Shown here: in pieces, positions 9,296 through 18,757 of the stretch
Layout: every line of letters starts with the position of its first letter
Position numbering within the stretch: the stretch's first letter is position 1
Notes under the pieces: generated by a model
What the model was told of the DNA's origin: nothing
What the model saw: only the letters and a program-made list of their open reading frames with translations
The model's database searches: none
Source of the DNA: Serratia bockelmannii
Lineage (GTDB): Bacteria; Pseudomonadota; Gammaproteobacteria; Enterobacterales; Enterobacteriaceae
Direction: 5' to 3'
DNA: 64,000 bases
NCBI RefSeq assembly: GCF_008011855.1
Contig: NZ_VOUX01000033.1
Span: forward strand, 1,178,001-1,242,000
Made by a program: the position numbers and the translations under genes

Positions 9296-11284
9296 ATGGA
9301 AACGCCACGTTACAGCAAGCTCGCCGCTCTGGTTGTCGCCTCACTCAGCGCCACCGCCGCGCTGGCCGCGCCGCAGAACGACACCCAGGACACCATGGTC
9401 GTCACCGCCTCCGGCTTCCAGCAAAAAATTCAGGACTCCGCCGCGTCCATCTCGGTGATCCCGCGCCAGCAGATCGAAGATAAGGCCTATCGCGACGTGA
9501 CCGATGCACTGAAAGACGTGCCGGGCGTGGTGGTCACTGGCGGCGCCAGCAGCAGTGACATCAGCATCCGCGGCATGTCCTCCAAGTACACGCTGATCCT
9601 GGTGGACGGCAAGCGCGTCGACACCCGCAGCACCCGCCCGAACAGCGACAACGCCGGCATCGAACAGGGCTGGCTGCCGCCGCTGGAAGCCATCGAACGC
9701 ATCGAAGTGGTGCGCGGGCCGATGTCTTCGCTGTACGGTTCCGACGCCATGGGCGGCGTGATCAACGTCATCACCCGCAAGACTTCACGCACCGAGTGGA
9801 AAGGCTCGCTGCACGGTGACGCCACCGTTCAGGAAAACCGCGATTCCGGCGATCTGTTCCAGACCAACGCCTACGCCTCCGGCCCGCTGGTTGAAGGCCT
9901 GCTCGGCCTGCGGGTCAACGGCCTGCTGTCGCGCCGCGCGGAAGATAAAATCGTCAACGGTTACAACGAACAGCGCATGCGCAGCGGCACCGCGGTGTTC
10001 ACCCTGACGCCGGACGAGAAAAACGAATTCGATTTCGAAATCGGCCGCTCGCTGCAGGATCGCAACAGCACGCCGGGCAAATCGGTAGTGGCGGAGCGCT
10101 GCAGCAAAGGCAAGTGCACACCAACCGAGGTCAGCGAAAGCCTATACACTCGCACCAACTACGCGCTGACCCACAACGGCTATTACGACTTCGGCAACTC
10201 CACAAGCTACGTGCAGCGCGAAGAAACCGGTAACCCGGGCCGTAATATGAAGGCCTACAACACCATCTTCAACACCCAGAACCAGTTCGAGCTGGGTTCC
10301 CACATGCTGAACCTCGGCGGCCAATACCGCTATGAAAAACTGGGCGACGGTGGCAACCAGCTTGAATCGGCTCAAGGTCTCAGCAAGCTGACGCGCTGGA
10401 GCTGGGCATTGTTCGCTGAAGACGAATGGGCGCTGACCAACGACTTTAGCCTGACCAGCGGCATCCGTATGGACCGTGATGAAAACTTCGGCAGCCACTG
10501 GACCCCACGCATGTACGGTGTCTGGCACCTGACCGAACAGTGGACGCTGAAAGGCGGCGTCTCCGCCGGTTACAAATCGCCGGATCTGCGCCAATCCTCC
10601 CCTAACTGGGGGCAGGTCACCGGCGGCGGCGTGCGTAAAGGCATCATCGTCGGCAACCCGGATCTGCAGCCAGAGAAGAGCCTGAGCGAAGAAATCGGCC
10701 TGATGTGGGATAGCCTGAAAGGCGTTAACGCCGGCGTGACGGTCTTCAACACCGACTTTAAAGACAAAATCACCGAAGTGCGCCGCTGCGAAGACACGCC
10801 GGATTGCACCATCGGCGGCACGTCCTACGACTTTATCAGCGATCGCGTCAACGTCGACAAAGCCAATATGCGCGGCGTAGAGGCCACCTTCGGCTGGCAG
10901 ATCAACAAAGACTGGAAGTGGAACACCAACTACACCTACACCTCTTCCGAGCAGAAGAGCGGCGAGTTCCAGGGCAAGGCGCTCAACCAGATGCCTAAGC
11001 ACATGCTGAATACCGTGCTGGACTGGCGTGCCACGCAGGACCTCAGCCTGTGGTCGCGCGTTAACTTCCGCAGCAAAACCTCACAATATCTGAGCCGCAC
11101 CTCGATGGCGACCAGCACGCCATCCTACACCTTCGTCGATGCGGGCCTGAGCTACCAGGCGGCGAAAAACCTGCAGCTGACCGGCGGGGTTTACAACATC
11201 CTCGACAAAACCGTGGATTACGATCACTACCGTACCACGCTGGACGGCCGCCGTTACACCGTCGGCATGACCTACAACTTCTGA
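9296..11284 (+). CDS. TonB-dependent siderophore receptor, CirA/FepA type
   Basis: 662 residues from the ATG at 9296 (AGGAAAGG at 9280-9287); the in-frame upstream codon at 9254 would place extra residues before an otherwise normal signal peptide. Order: signal peptide to about residue 24, TonB box DTMVVTASG, plug domain with SIRGMSSKYTLILVDGKRVD and VVRGPMSSLYGSDAMGGVIN, then a 22-strand barrel ending in a C-terminal Phe. It imports a ferric siderophore, probably a catecholate, across the outer membrane. The plug closely resembles E. coli CirA. In E. coli cirA lies beside lysP, and lysP is 4 kb downstream here. Ligand specificity is not certain. Confidence 0.88.
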   Translation: METPRYSKLAALVVASLSATAALAAPQNDTQDTMVVTASGFQQKIQDSAASISVIPRQQIEDKAYRDVTDALKDVPGVVVTGGASSSDISIRGMSSKYTLILVDGKRVDTRSTRPNSDNAGIEQGWLPPLEAIERIEVVRGPMSSLYGSDAMGGVINVITRKTSRTEWKGSLHGDATVQENRDSGDLFQTNAYASGPLVEGLLGLRVNGLLSRRAEDKIVNGYNEQRMRSGTAVFTLTPDEKNEFDFEIGRSLQDRNSTPGKSVVAERCSKGKCTPTEVSESLYTRTNYALTHNGYYDFGNSTSYVQREETGNPGRNMKAYNTIFNTQNQFELGSHMLNLGGQYRYEKLGDGGNQLESAQGLSKLTRWSWALFAEDEWALTNDFSLTSGIRMDRDENFGSHWTPRMYGVWHLTEQWTLKGGVSAGYKSPDLRQSSPNWGQVTGGGVRKGIIVGNPDLQPEKSLSEEIGLMWDSLKGVNAGVTVFNTDFKDKITEVRRCEDTPDCTIGGTSYDFISDRVNVDKANMRGVEATFGWQINKDWKWNTNYTYTSSEQKSGEFQGKALNQMPKHMLNTVLDWRATQDLSLWSRVNFRSKTSQYLSRTSMATSTPSYTFVDAGLSYQAAKNLQLTGGVYNILDKTVDYDHYRTTLDGRRYTVGMTYNF

Positions 11285-11291
11285 TGCCCTT

Positions 11292-11314
11292 GGGCGCGCA
11301 CTGCGCGCCCTTTT
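11292..11314 (+). terminator. Hairpin with short T-run between receptor and lipoprotein genes
   Basis: GGGCGCG/CGCGCCC (stem extendable to nine pairs) is followed by TTTT, eight bases after the receptor stop. With only 26 bp left before the lipoprotein ATG, it may act as a partial terminator or an mRNA-stability element that lowers expression of the second gene relative to the receptor. Confidence 0.6.
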
Positions 11315-11339
11315 CATTCCATCACCGTGAGGAAGCTCC

Positions 11340-12293
11340 ATGAGATTACGCCGCTCCCCCCTGATGATCGCCCTGCTGGCCGCAATGGCGCTGGCGGGTT
11401 GCCACAGCAAAACCGATACGCCGGTAGCCGCTACCCCGGCCACCGTCAACGTCCAGCACCTGAACGGCAGCACCGAGGTGAAGAAGCACCCGCAGCGCAT
11501 CGTGGTGCTGGATTACGCGTCGTTGGAAACGCTGCAGCTGCTGGGCGTCGAACCGCTGGCGCTGCCCGGCAACCGCAAGAACTTGCCGGATAGCCTGAAG
11601 CGCTATCAGGATGACAAATACCTCAATGCCGGCACCCTGTTCGAACCGGATATGGCCGTGCTGCGCGCCGCCAAGCCGGACCTGATCCTGATCGCCGGCC
11701 GGGCGTCCAAAGCTTATGACGAGCTGAACGCGCTGGCACCGACGCTGAACATGTCCGTCGATCAGCAGGATCAGTTGGGCAGCCTGAAACAGCGCACCCT
11801 GCAGTTGGGCGAGCTGTTCGATAAGCAGCAACAGGCGCAGGCGGCGATCGATAAGCTGGATGCGCAGATCGCCGCAGTCAAACCACAGGCCACCCAGGCC
11901 GGGCGTGGGCTGGTGGTGCTGTTCTCCGGCGGCAAGATCAGCGCTTACGCGCCCAAGAGCCGTTTCAGCTTCGTCTATGACGCCCTCGGCTTCTCGTCCG
12001 CGCTGCAGTCCGACGAAAAAGACGTGCGCGGCAACAAGCTGACACCTGAGCAGGTCGCCAAACTGAATCCGGACTGGCTGTTCGTCATCGACAGAGACGC
12101 CGCGACCGGGCAGCCGAACGCGGTGGCACCGCAGAAAATCCTCACCGGCACCGCGCTGAAGAAAACCACGGCGGTGAAAAAAGGCCAGGTGGTCTACCTG
12201 CCGGCAGCCGAGGTGTATCTGTCCGGCGGCATCGTCACCGCCCAGCACGTCGTCGAACGCGTGAGCGAGGCCCTAAACCACGCTGCGCGATAA
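11340..12293 (+). CDS. Siderophore-binding lipoprotein of an ABC transporter
   Basis: 317 residues. The signal peptide ends in the lipobox LAGC (Cys at about residue 21), so it is a lipoprotein anchored at the periplasmic face of the inner membrane. The rest is a PF01497 (FatB/FepB-type) substrate-binding fold, with HPQRIVVLDYASLETLQLLG at about residues 44-63 and PDLILIAGR in the first lobe. It should receive the ferric siderophore from the upstream receptor and pass it to the permease encoded convergently at 13112-14194. It resembles FatB/VctP-type proteins; the ligand is unknown. Confidence 0.85.
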   Translation: MRLRRSPLMIALLAAMALAGCHSKTDTPVAATPATVNVQHLNGSTEVKKHPQRIVVLDYASLETLQLLGVEPLALPGNRKNLPDSLKRYQDDKYLNAGTLFEPDMAVLRAAKPDLILIAGRASKAYDELNALAPTLNMSVDQQDQLGSLKQRTLQLGELFDKQQQAQAAIDKLDAQIAAVKPQATQAGRGLVVLFSGGKISAYAPKSRFSFVYDALGFSSALQSDEKDVRGNKLTPEQVAKLNPDWLFVIDRDAATGQPNAVAPQKILTGTALKKTTAVKKGQVVYLPAAEVYLSGGIVTAQHVVERVSEALNHAAR

Positions 12294-12296
12294 AGA

Positions 12297-12320
12297 AAGC
12301 CCGGCGATGCCGGGCTTTTT
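12297..12320. terminator. Bidirectional terminator between convergent siderophore genes
   Basis: AAGCCCGGC/GCCGGGCTT with a GAT loop is flanked by an A-rich run on the left (12292-12298) and five Ts on the right, so it can stop transcription from the lipoprotein gene (+) and from the ATPase gene (-). Confidence 0.85.
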
Positions 12321-12326
12321 CTTGGG

Positions 12327-13115
12327 TTAAATCGTCGGCTGGTTCACCAGACCGTCTATCAGCACCTGCGGCGTGCCCTGCGAGCAACGCTCGATGCGCC
12401 CGCGCACGCCGTAGACCCGCGCCAGGCTCTGCGGCGTAATCACCTGATCCGGCGCGCCATCGGCGATCAGATCGCCATCCTGCAGCATCAGCACGTGGTC
12501 GCCGTGACGCAGCGCGATGTTGATGTCATGCACCACCACCACCGTCACGATATTGCGCTTGCGGGTTTCGCGGCGCACCAAATCCATCACGTGGAACTGG
12601 TAGTTGAGATCGAGCGCGCTCAGCGGCTCATCCAGCAGCAGCAGCGACGGCTGACGGATCAGCGACTGCGCCAACCCCACCAGCTGTTTCTGGCCGCCGG
12701 ACAGCTGATCGAGATAGCTCAGCGCCAGGTGGGCGATGCCCAGCTGTTCCAGCAAAGCCATCACTTCCGCTTCGCTGCTGGCGTTGCTGCGGCCGCCCGA
12801 GGCGCGCTGCGCCACGATGATCGACTCCAGCACGTGCAGATGCACCCCAGCAGGCAGCGACTGCGGCAGGTACACCACTTTCTCCGCCCGACGGGCGAAC
12901 GGCATCTGCATCAGATCGCCGTCGTCCAGCCACAGCTTGCCCTGCGCCGGGTTCAGCCCGGCCAGCGAGCGCAGCAGCGTCGATTTGCCGCTGCCATTCG
13001 GCCCCAGCAGCACGGTGATTTGCCCGCGCGGCAGCATCGGCACCGAGAGATTGTCGATCACCTGGCGTTTCGGGTAGCCCGCCGAGAAGTTTTCTATCCG
13101 TAAACCCTGGATCAT
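12327..13115 (-). CDS. Ferric siderophore ABC transporter ATPase
   Basis: 262 residues, FepC/FecE family. Walker A GPNGSGKST is at about residues 38-46, the ABC signature LSGGQKQLV in the middle, and Walker B LLLLDEPLSALD after it. It powers siderophore import across the inner membrane. Its ATG overlaps the permease stop by four bases, so the two are co-translated. It converges on the binding lipoprotein gene, and the two arms share a terminator. Confidence 0.9.
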   Translation of the reverse strand: MIQGLRIENFSAGYPKRQVIDNLSVPMLPRGQITVLLGPNGSGKSTLLRSLAGLNPAQGKLWLDDGDLMQMPFARRAEKVVYLPQSLPAGVHLHVLESIIVAQRASGGRSNASSEAEVMALLEQLGIAHLALSYLDQLSGGQKQLVGLAQSLIRQPSLLLLDEPLSALDLNYQFHVMDLVRRETRKRNIVTVVVVHDINIALRHGDHVLMLQDGDLIADGAPDQVITPQSLARVYGVRGRIERCSQGTPQVLIDGLVNQPTI

Positions 13116-14194
13116 ACGTTCCCCCGATGGCGCAGAATAATGCTCAGGAAGAACGGCACCCCGACCAGCGACGTGACGATGCCCACCGGAATGATCACGC
13201 CGGGCACCAGGTTTTTCGAGGCCACCGAGGCCATCGACAACACCAGCGCGCCAATCAGCGCACTGGCCGGCAGGTAGAAACGGTGATCTTCGCCGAAGAT
13301 CATGCGGGCGATGTGCGGCGCCACCAGGCCGATAAAGCCGATCGGCCCGACGAAAGCCACCGCCAGCGCCGAGAGCATGCTGATGCGCAGCAGCGTGGTC
13401 AAACGCAGCCGACGCACGTCGATGCCGAAGCTCACCGCCCGGTCTTCACCCAGACGCAGCGCGGTCAGTTTCCACGAGCTCATCATCGACAGCGGCAGCA
13501 GCACGGCGAACACCCCGAACAGAATGCCCAGTTTGTCCCACGAGGCGCGCGCCAGGCTGCCCATGGTCCAGAACACCAGCCCCTGCAGCGTGTCCTCGCT
13601 GGCGATGAATTGCATCATCGAGACCAGCGCGTTGAAGGTAAACACCAGCGCGATGCCGAACAGCACCACGCCGGAGGTGGCGACCCGCGTCCAGCGCGTG
13701 ATGCCGTCGAGCATCAGCGCAGCGAACAGCGCGAAGATAAAGGCGTTGGCGGAGATGAACCACTGGTCGGGAATCCCCGGAATGCCGATGCCAAGCACGA
13801 TCGCCAGCGCGGCGCCAAAGGCCGCGGCGGAAGAGACCCCGAGGGTAAAGGGGCTGGCCAGCGGGTTATTCAGGATGGTCTGCATCTCCGCCCCGGCCAG
13901 GCCGAGCGCAAAGCCCACCACCACCGCCATCAGCGCGTAAGGCAATCGGATGTCCCAGACGATCACCCGCGTGCCGGCATCGGCCGCGGCGGGGTCAAGC
14001 AGCGTGTGCCATAAAGACGACAGCGACAGGCCGGACGGCCCCATGGTGAAATCCAGCAGCAGCGAGCCCAGGATCGCCAGTGCCAACACGCCCATCATCA
14101 TCAGGCGATGGCGAAGAATATGCTGATAACGCCCCATCACGCCGGCGTTGGGTTGCCCCTTGGCGTCAGTCATGGGATCGGTGGATACGCTCAT
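13112..14194 (-). CDS. Ferric siderophore ABC transporter permease (FecCD family)
   Basis: 360 residues with 9-10 membrane segments. It has the FecCD/BtuC signatures RLPYALMAVVVGFALGLAGA and GFIGLVAPHIARMIFGEDHR, which form part of the ATPase contact. Only one permease gene is present, so the transporter is presumably a permease homodimer, as in BtuC. It is first in the minus-strand operon and has a Fur-like box about 110 bp upstream. Confidence 0.9.
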   Translation of the reverse strand: MSVSTDPMTDAKGQPNAGVMGRYQHILRHRLMMMGVLALAILGSLLLDFTMGPSGLSLSSLWHTLLDPAAADAGTRVIVWDIRLPYALMAVVVGFALGLAGAEMQTILNNPLASPFTLGVSSAAAFGAALAIVLGIGIPGIPDQWFISANAFIFALFAALMLDGITRWTRVATSGVVLFGIALVFTFNALVSMMQFIASEDTLQGLVFWTMGSLARASWDKLGILFGVFAVLLPLSMMSSWKLTALRLGEDRAVSFGIDVRRLRLTTLLRISMLSALAVAFVGPIGFIGLVAPHIARMIFGEDHRFYLPASALIGALVLSMASVASKNLVPGVIIPVGIVTSLVGVPFFLSIILRHRGNV

Positions 14195-14303
14195 TCGTTA
14201 AGATACCTGTTACAACCATCATGACAGCGGCGCGAAGGCGTCCGCCGTGAACCGGAAAGTGTGCGGCAGCAGCCTGCGCGCAGCCGTCCACAATAAAGCA
14301 AAC

Positions 14304-14322
14304 GATAATACTTATCAATCAT
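14304..14322. promoter_or_regulatory. Candidate Fur box upstream of the siderophore permease-ATPase operon
   Basis: GATAATACTTATCAATCAT matches the Fur consensus GATAATGATAATCATTATC at about 12 of 19 positions, with an intact left half. It sits 110 bp upstream of the permease start in an AT-rich stretch. It is weaker than the box at 9134, but the gene content supports iron control. Confidence 0.55.
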
Positions 14323-14558
14323 ATCAATCGGTGAAAACAGCGTTATAGAAATGTAACAATTTGTTTTTACACGCCATTTTTCAAACCACCACGCTTACCC
14401 CCGCCAGCGGCCAGTAGGTTCATTATTCTGAAAGTGATCCCTGATCCGACCAGACTCTGACAAATAACGGCAAAACCACATAGAATCCAAAGCCACAGCA
14501 CCGCGCGTGCAAAAAACCTTCAGGCCGCCGCAAGAGCGGCCTTATTGACGAGGCTGTA

Positions 14559-15659
14559 ATGAGAAGTCCATCTCCGGCGACAACGCCCAAACGTCCGGCG
14601 CTGCTGAACTGGCTGTTATACAGCCCGCTGCAGGCCGATGACGAGCCGTTTCAACGCCAGCTGCGTCTCACGCTGACGCCCTCTCCTCTCACTCCCTGGC
14701 TGAATGCCGCAGGGCCGGTCGCGCTGTTGGTGGGGTACGCCTGGCTGAACCGACCGCTGGTCGGTATCGGCCTGCTGCTGCTGTTGCTGCTGTTGACCGC
14801 CGGGCGAGCCTGGCTGGCGCGCCGGCGTCAACCCGCCTGGCCGGACGCCATGCTGGTGACGGTGTTGCTGTGGACGCTGCTGGTCGGCGCCAGCGCCGCG
14901 CTGGCGATGCTGTCGGGCCGCTTCGTTTTAATACTTTTCGCCGGCCTCACCATCACCGCTCTGGCCTGCTGGCTGATGCAGCGCCACGCCGCCGCGCCAC
15001 GCTTCGCGCTGCTTGAGGTGATCGCGCTGACGCTGCCTTACCTGCTGGCGGCACCGCTGTCGCGCGTGCAAAATCTGTTTGTCCTGGCGGACCTCGCGCC
15101 GCTGTGGTTGGTGCTGGCCCACGGTATGATCGCACGCTACCACCGCCAACTGGTGCAGCACGTCACGCTGGCCTGGGAGAAGCAGCAGGCGTCGCACCGC
15201 GATCGCCTGACCGGCTTCCTCAACCGAGCGGGCGGCGAGGTGGTGATGCGCAGCATCTGCCGCCCCGCAGCGGCACAGACGATCTCTCACCTGTTCATTC
15301 TTGAGTTTGGTCCGCTGGCGGCGCTCTACCAAAGCCACGGCGTCCAGATCGGCGACGACGTACTGCGCACCGTCGGCGAGCGTCTCAAGACGCTGATCCG
15401 CCCGAGCGACTACGTCTGCCGCTATACCGGCGGCCTGTTTTTGATTCTGGTGCACGATCTGCCCTACGGCGCGGAAAGCGAGTTCCTGGCGCGCATCGTG
15501 CCGCCGCTGGAGGCACCTTACGATTTTGGCGCGTTCGGCGAGGTGAACATGCAGCTCAACGCTGGCATTGTGGCGCTGACGCAGCATTATGCAACGGTGG
15601 AAGATTTGATGAGTTCGGCGCAGCAGGCGCTGGCGGAAGCCAAAGGCGGGAAAAAGTAA
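14559..15659 (+). CDS. Membrane protein with degenerate GGDEF domain
   Basis: 366 residues. About 5-6 membrane segments cover residues 45-190, followed by a cytoplasmic GGDEF-like domain (about 210-365). The entry motif DRLTGFLNR is intact at 215-223, but the signature loop reads RYTGGLF at 288-294 in place of RYGGDEF. The metal-binding DxDxFK segment is also altered, to LEFGPLAAL. Diguanylate cyclase activity is therefore unlikely; the protein may bind c-di-GMP or act as a regulatory partner. It lies alone between the siderophore genes and lysP. Confidence 0.8.
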   Translation: MRSPSPATTPKRPALLNWLLYSPLQADDEPFQRQLRLTLTPSPLTPWLNAAGPVALLVGYAWLNRPLVGIGLLLLLLLLTAGRAWLARRRQPAWPDAMLVTVLLWTLLVGASAALAMLSGRFVLILFAGLTITALACWLMQRHAAAPRFALLEVIALTLPYLLAAPLSRVQNLFVLADLAPLWLVLAHGMIARYHRQLVQHVTLAWEKQQASHRDRLTGFLNRAGGEVVMRSICRPAAAQTISHLFILEFGPLAALYQSHGVQIGDDVLRTVGERLKTLIRPSDYVCRYTGGLFLILVHDLPYGAESEFLARIVPPLEAPYDFGAFGEVNMQLNAGIVALTQHYATVEDLMSSAQQALAEAKGGKK

Positions 15660-15666
15660 AGCCAAA

Positions 15667-15688
15667 CGCGGCGGGAACCCCCGCCGCG
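15667..15688. terminator. Strong hairpin between the convergent GGDEF-like gene and lysP
   Basis: CGCGGCGGG/CCCGCCGCG with an AACC loop lies between the two convergent stop codons. There is no T-run on either side, so it may limit read-through or protect 3' ends instead of acting as a classic intrinsic terminator. Confidence 0.5.
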
Positions 15689-15704
15689 TATCACTCACCG
15701 AAAA

Positions 15705-17183
15705 TTACTTCACGTCCATCTTCGGGAATTCCATTTCGCTGTACTTCACGACACGGGTGCCTTGCGACAGCTTGTAACCGAACCAGATCAGCAGGAACAG
15801 TGGAATGCCGATGTAGGTCGCGGTCACGCCATACCAGTCGATCTTATCTTGCAGGAAGGCCTGGTAGTTCTGGCCCAGGGTAATGATCAGGCACAGCACG
15901 AAGGCGAAGATCGGCCCCAGTGGGAAGAACCCGGAACGGTACGGCAAATCGTTCAGATCGCGCCCCTGCAGCATGTAACCGCGACGGAAACGGTAGTGGC
16001 TGATAGCGATGCCCAACCAGGCGATGAAACCGGTCATGCCCGAGGTATTGAGCAGCCACAGGTAAACCGACTGGTTGCCGAACATTGACGTCAGGAAGCA
16101 CAGGCCGGCCACCACGCAGGTCGCATACAGCGCGTTACGCGGCACGCCGCCTTTCGACAGCTTGGCGAAAATGCGCGGCGCCTTGCCTTCCGATGCCAGG
16201 GTGTACAGCATGCGGGTCGATGCGTACATGCCCGAGTTACCGGCCGACAGCACCGCCGTCAGGATCACCGCGTTCATCACCGCCGCCGCCGACAACAGGC
16301 CGGCATGCTGGAACACCAGGGTGAACGGGCTGACGCTGATGTCTTTCACGTCGTTGCGCAGCAGGCTCGGATCGGTGTACGGAATGATCAGGCTGATGAT
16401 CAGAATGGCGAAGATATAGAACAGCAGGATACGCCAGAACACCTGACGCACTGCGCGCGGGATGTTTTTACCCGGATTCTCCGATTCGCCGGCCGCGATA
16501 CCGATGAGCTCGGTGCCCTGGAACGAGAAGCCGACGATCATGGCCACGCCGATCATCGCCGAGAAGCCGCCGGCAAACGGCGCGTCTCCTACCGTCCAGT
16601 TCTGCCAACCGGCATGCTCGCCGCCCTTCAGAATGCCGACGATCATCAGCACACCGACAGCGATGAAGATAATCACCGTGCTGACCTTGATTAACGCGAA
16701 CCAGTATTCCGCCTCGCCGAACCCTTTCACCGAAATGTAGTTCAGCAGGAACATCAGACCGAGGAACAGGGCGCTCCAGATCCAACCTGGGGTGTCCGGG
16801 AACCAGTAGTTCATCACCAACTGCGAGGCCACCAGGTCAACGGCGATGGTCACCGCCCAGTTGTACCAGTAGTTCCAGCCCAGCGCGAAGCCGAAGCCTT
16901 CTTCCACGTATTTGGCGCCGTAAGTGGAGAATGAACCGGAGACCGGCATAAAGGCCGCCAGTTCGCCCAAGCTGGTCATCAGGAAGTACACCATCAAACC
17001 GATCAGAGCGTAAGACAGCAGCGCCCCGCCGGGGCCTGCCTGAGAAACCGTGGCCCCCGAGGCCACAAACAGGCCGGTGCCGATGGAGCCGCCGATGGCG
17101 ATCATGGTCAAATGCCGGGCTTTCAGCTCGCGGCGCAATCCGGGTGCTTGCTGCCCCGATGTTTTTATATCCTGCTGAGCCAT
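15705..17183 (-). CDS. lysP: Lysine-specific permease
   Basis: 492 residues from the ATG at 17183 (MAQQDIKTSG); the frame is open further upstream, but this start matches E. coli LysP (489 residues). It has 12 membrane segments and the APC signature MIAIGGSIGTGLFVASGATV in TM1. It imports L-lysine by proton symport; E. coli LysP also controls CadC. yeiE and yeiH follow in the same arrangement as in E. coli, which supports the name. Confidence 0.95.
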   Translation of the reverse strand: MAQQDIKTSGQQAPGLRRELKARHLTMIAIGGSIGTGLFVASGATVSQAGPGGALLSYALIGLMVYFLMTSLGELAAFMPVSGSFSTYGAKYVEEGFGFALGWNYWYNWAVTIAVDLVASQLVMNYWFPDTPGWIWSALFLGLMFLLNYISVKGFGEAEYWFALIKVSTVIIFIAVGVLMIVGILKGGEHAGWQNWTVGDAPFAGGFSAMIGVAMIVGFSFQGTELIGIAAGESENPGKNIPRAVRQVFWRILLFYIFAILIISLIIPYTDPSLLRNDVKDISVSPFTLVFQHAGLLSAAAVMNAVILTAVLSAGNSGMYASTRMLYTLASEGKAPRIFAKLSKGGVPRNALYATCVVAGLCFLTSMFGNQSVYLWLLNTSGMTGFIAWLGIAISHYRFRRGYMLQGRDLNDLPYRSGFFPLGPIFAFVLCLIITLGQNYQAFLQDKIDWYGVTATYIGIPLFLLIWFGYKLSQGTRVVKYSEMEFPKMDVK

Positions 17184-17401
17184 TCGTACCCTATCTGCTC
17201 TTTGAAAAAATGAGGGCGGATTGTAACAAATACCCGCCGGTGAACTAGCAACATTGCACTGATATAAGATAGCTTCATAATTCAGAGGCAATTATTAGCC
17301 GCGGCCCTTATGGCCTTACTTACTCTCATTAATGTGAGCGCGCGCAGGTTTTTATGCTTTCTTCGGCCTGCGCAGCAGCAGAGGACGTGACGCGCTGTCG
17401 A

Positions 17402-18268
17402 TTACAGCGCGCAATAGCTGAGAAAACGCTGCAAGGCGTTGGAAATGTGCTTTTGCCGATGGCGGATCAGGTACAGGGTGCGCCGCAGCGGCGGCAGCGG
17501 CACCGGCAGTTCTACCAGTGCGCCGCTGGCCAGCTGTTCTGCCACCACGCGCCGCGACAGGCAGCTGATGCCGATACCGTGCCGCACCGCGTGCTTGATC
17601 GCCTCCGAGTTGCCCAGTTCCATCACCAGCTGGAAGTGCGGCAGGTGCGCCAACAGCAGATGATCCAGAACCTCGCGGGTGCCCGAACCACGCTCGCGCA
17701 GGATCCAAGGCGCATTGGCCAGCGCCTCCAGCGTCGGCGGTTGGTGGGTCAAGGGATTGTCCGGCGCGGCAAACACCACCAGCTCGTCCTCCAGCCACGG
17801 CTGCGTCACCAGCTCCGGCATATGGCAAGGCCCTTCGATCAGCCCCAAATCGACGCGAAAATCCGCCACCGCTACGATCACGTCCTGGCTGTTGCCAACG
17901 TTCAGCTCCAGCGGCGTGGCCGGAAAATCCCGACGGTAACGGGCGATCATCTCCGGCAGCATGTAGTTGCCGATGGTGCTGCTGGCGGCGATGCGCAGCG
18001 CCCCGCCGTCATGGCGGAACAGCTGCTCTATCTCCCCCGCCTGTTCCAACAGCGCCAGCGCCTTGGGATACAGCAACCGGCCGTGCTCGTTGATCACCAG
18101 CCGTTTGCCGACGCGATCGAACAGCTGCACGCCCAGCTGCCCCTCCAGATCCGCCAGCGCCGCGCTGACCGCCGACTGCGACAGCGCCAGCACCACCGAG
18201 GCCTGAGTGGTCGAACCGCTTTTCAGCACTTCGGTGAAAACTTCCAGTTGACGCAACGTGATATGCAT
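17402..18268 (-). CDS. yeiE: LysR-family transcriptional regulator YeiE
   Basis: 288 residues from the ATG at 18268 ([11 protein letters not shown]), the same start as the E. coli protein; a longer frame begins at 18313. The N-terminal winged helix covers about residues 3-60 ([20 protein letters not shown]), followed by the two-lobed periplasmic-binding-like effector domain. YeiE is known in E. coli as a LysR regulator linked to iron and sulfite responses. It lies upstream of lysP on the same strand and is divergent from yeiH. Confidence 0.93.
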   Translation of the reverse strand: MHITLRQLEVFTEVLKSGSTTQASVVLALSQSAVSAALADLEGQLGVQLFDRVGKRLVINEHGRLLYPKALALLEQAGEIEQLFRHDGGALRIAASSTIGNYMLPEMIARYRRDFPATPLELNVGNSQDVIVAVADFRVDLGLIEGPCHMPELVTQPWLEDELVVFAAPDNPLTHQPPTLEALANAPWILRERGSGTREVLDHLLLAHLPHFQLVMELGNSEAIKHAVRHGIGISCLSRRVVAEQLASGALVELPVPLPPLRRTLYLIRHRQKHISNALQRFLSYCAL

Positions 18269-18365
18269 AGCCGTCCCGGTATTGAAAGAAGGTTCTGCCA
18301 GAGAACCCAACATGGTGATGTGGGCAGCCCGGCCAGGCTACCCTGTTTGCGGCCAGATCGGCGCG

Positions 18366-18563
18366 CTATTTGCCTAACGCGACCAGCTGCGCCGCCGCGG
18401 CCAGCACCGGCTCGCGCGGCGTGCCGGCTTCGTCCCGCAGTATCAATTGCAGCATCGCCACCAGGTGATCGCGGTCGATCGCCTTGTTTTCTTCAATCAA
18501 CCGCCGCACCGCGCGCCCCACTTCCTGATCTACCTGCTCTCTGCGTTGATCGTCGGTATCCAT
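18366..18563 (-). CDS. Small helical protein, possibly YmgB/AriR-like
   Basis: 65 charged residues, mostly helical, containing AVRRLIEENKAIDRDHLVAM. The pattern of a hydrophobic helix, a short Asp/Asn-rich turn and a second helix resembles the small biofilm and acid-resistance regulators YmgB/AriR, but similarity by eye is weak. AGGAG (minus strand) precedes the ATG at normal spacing. It is 97 bp upstream of yeiE on the same strand, so the two may be cotranscribed. E. coli has no gene at this position between yeiE and yeiH. Confidence 0.55.
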   Translation of the reverse strand: MDTDDQRREQVDQEVGRAVRRLIEENKAIDRDHLVAMLQLILRDEAGTPREPVLAAAAQLVALGK

Positions 18564-18757
18564 CGCCTGCTCCTGTTAGTTGGAAAGTTGACGGCGGCTC
18601 TCGCCGCTCCTCCACACCCTAGCCGCAATGCGGCGTTATGCCAATGCCTGATCCCATACCACTTATTCAGATAGGTTATAAATATATAATCAATTTCTCT
18701 TTTATTCAGCCCAAACGTACTCTTAGCAGCAAGAAACAGACTGAAGGACTGACTTTT

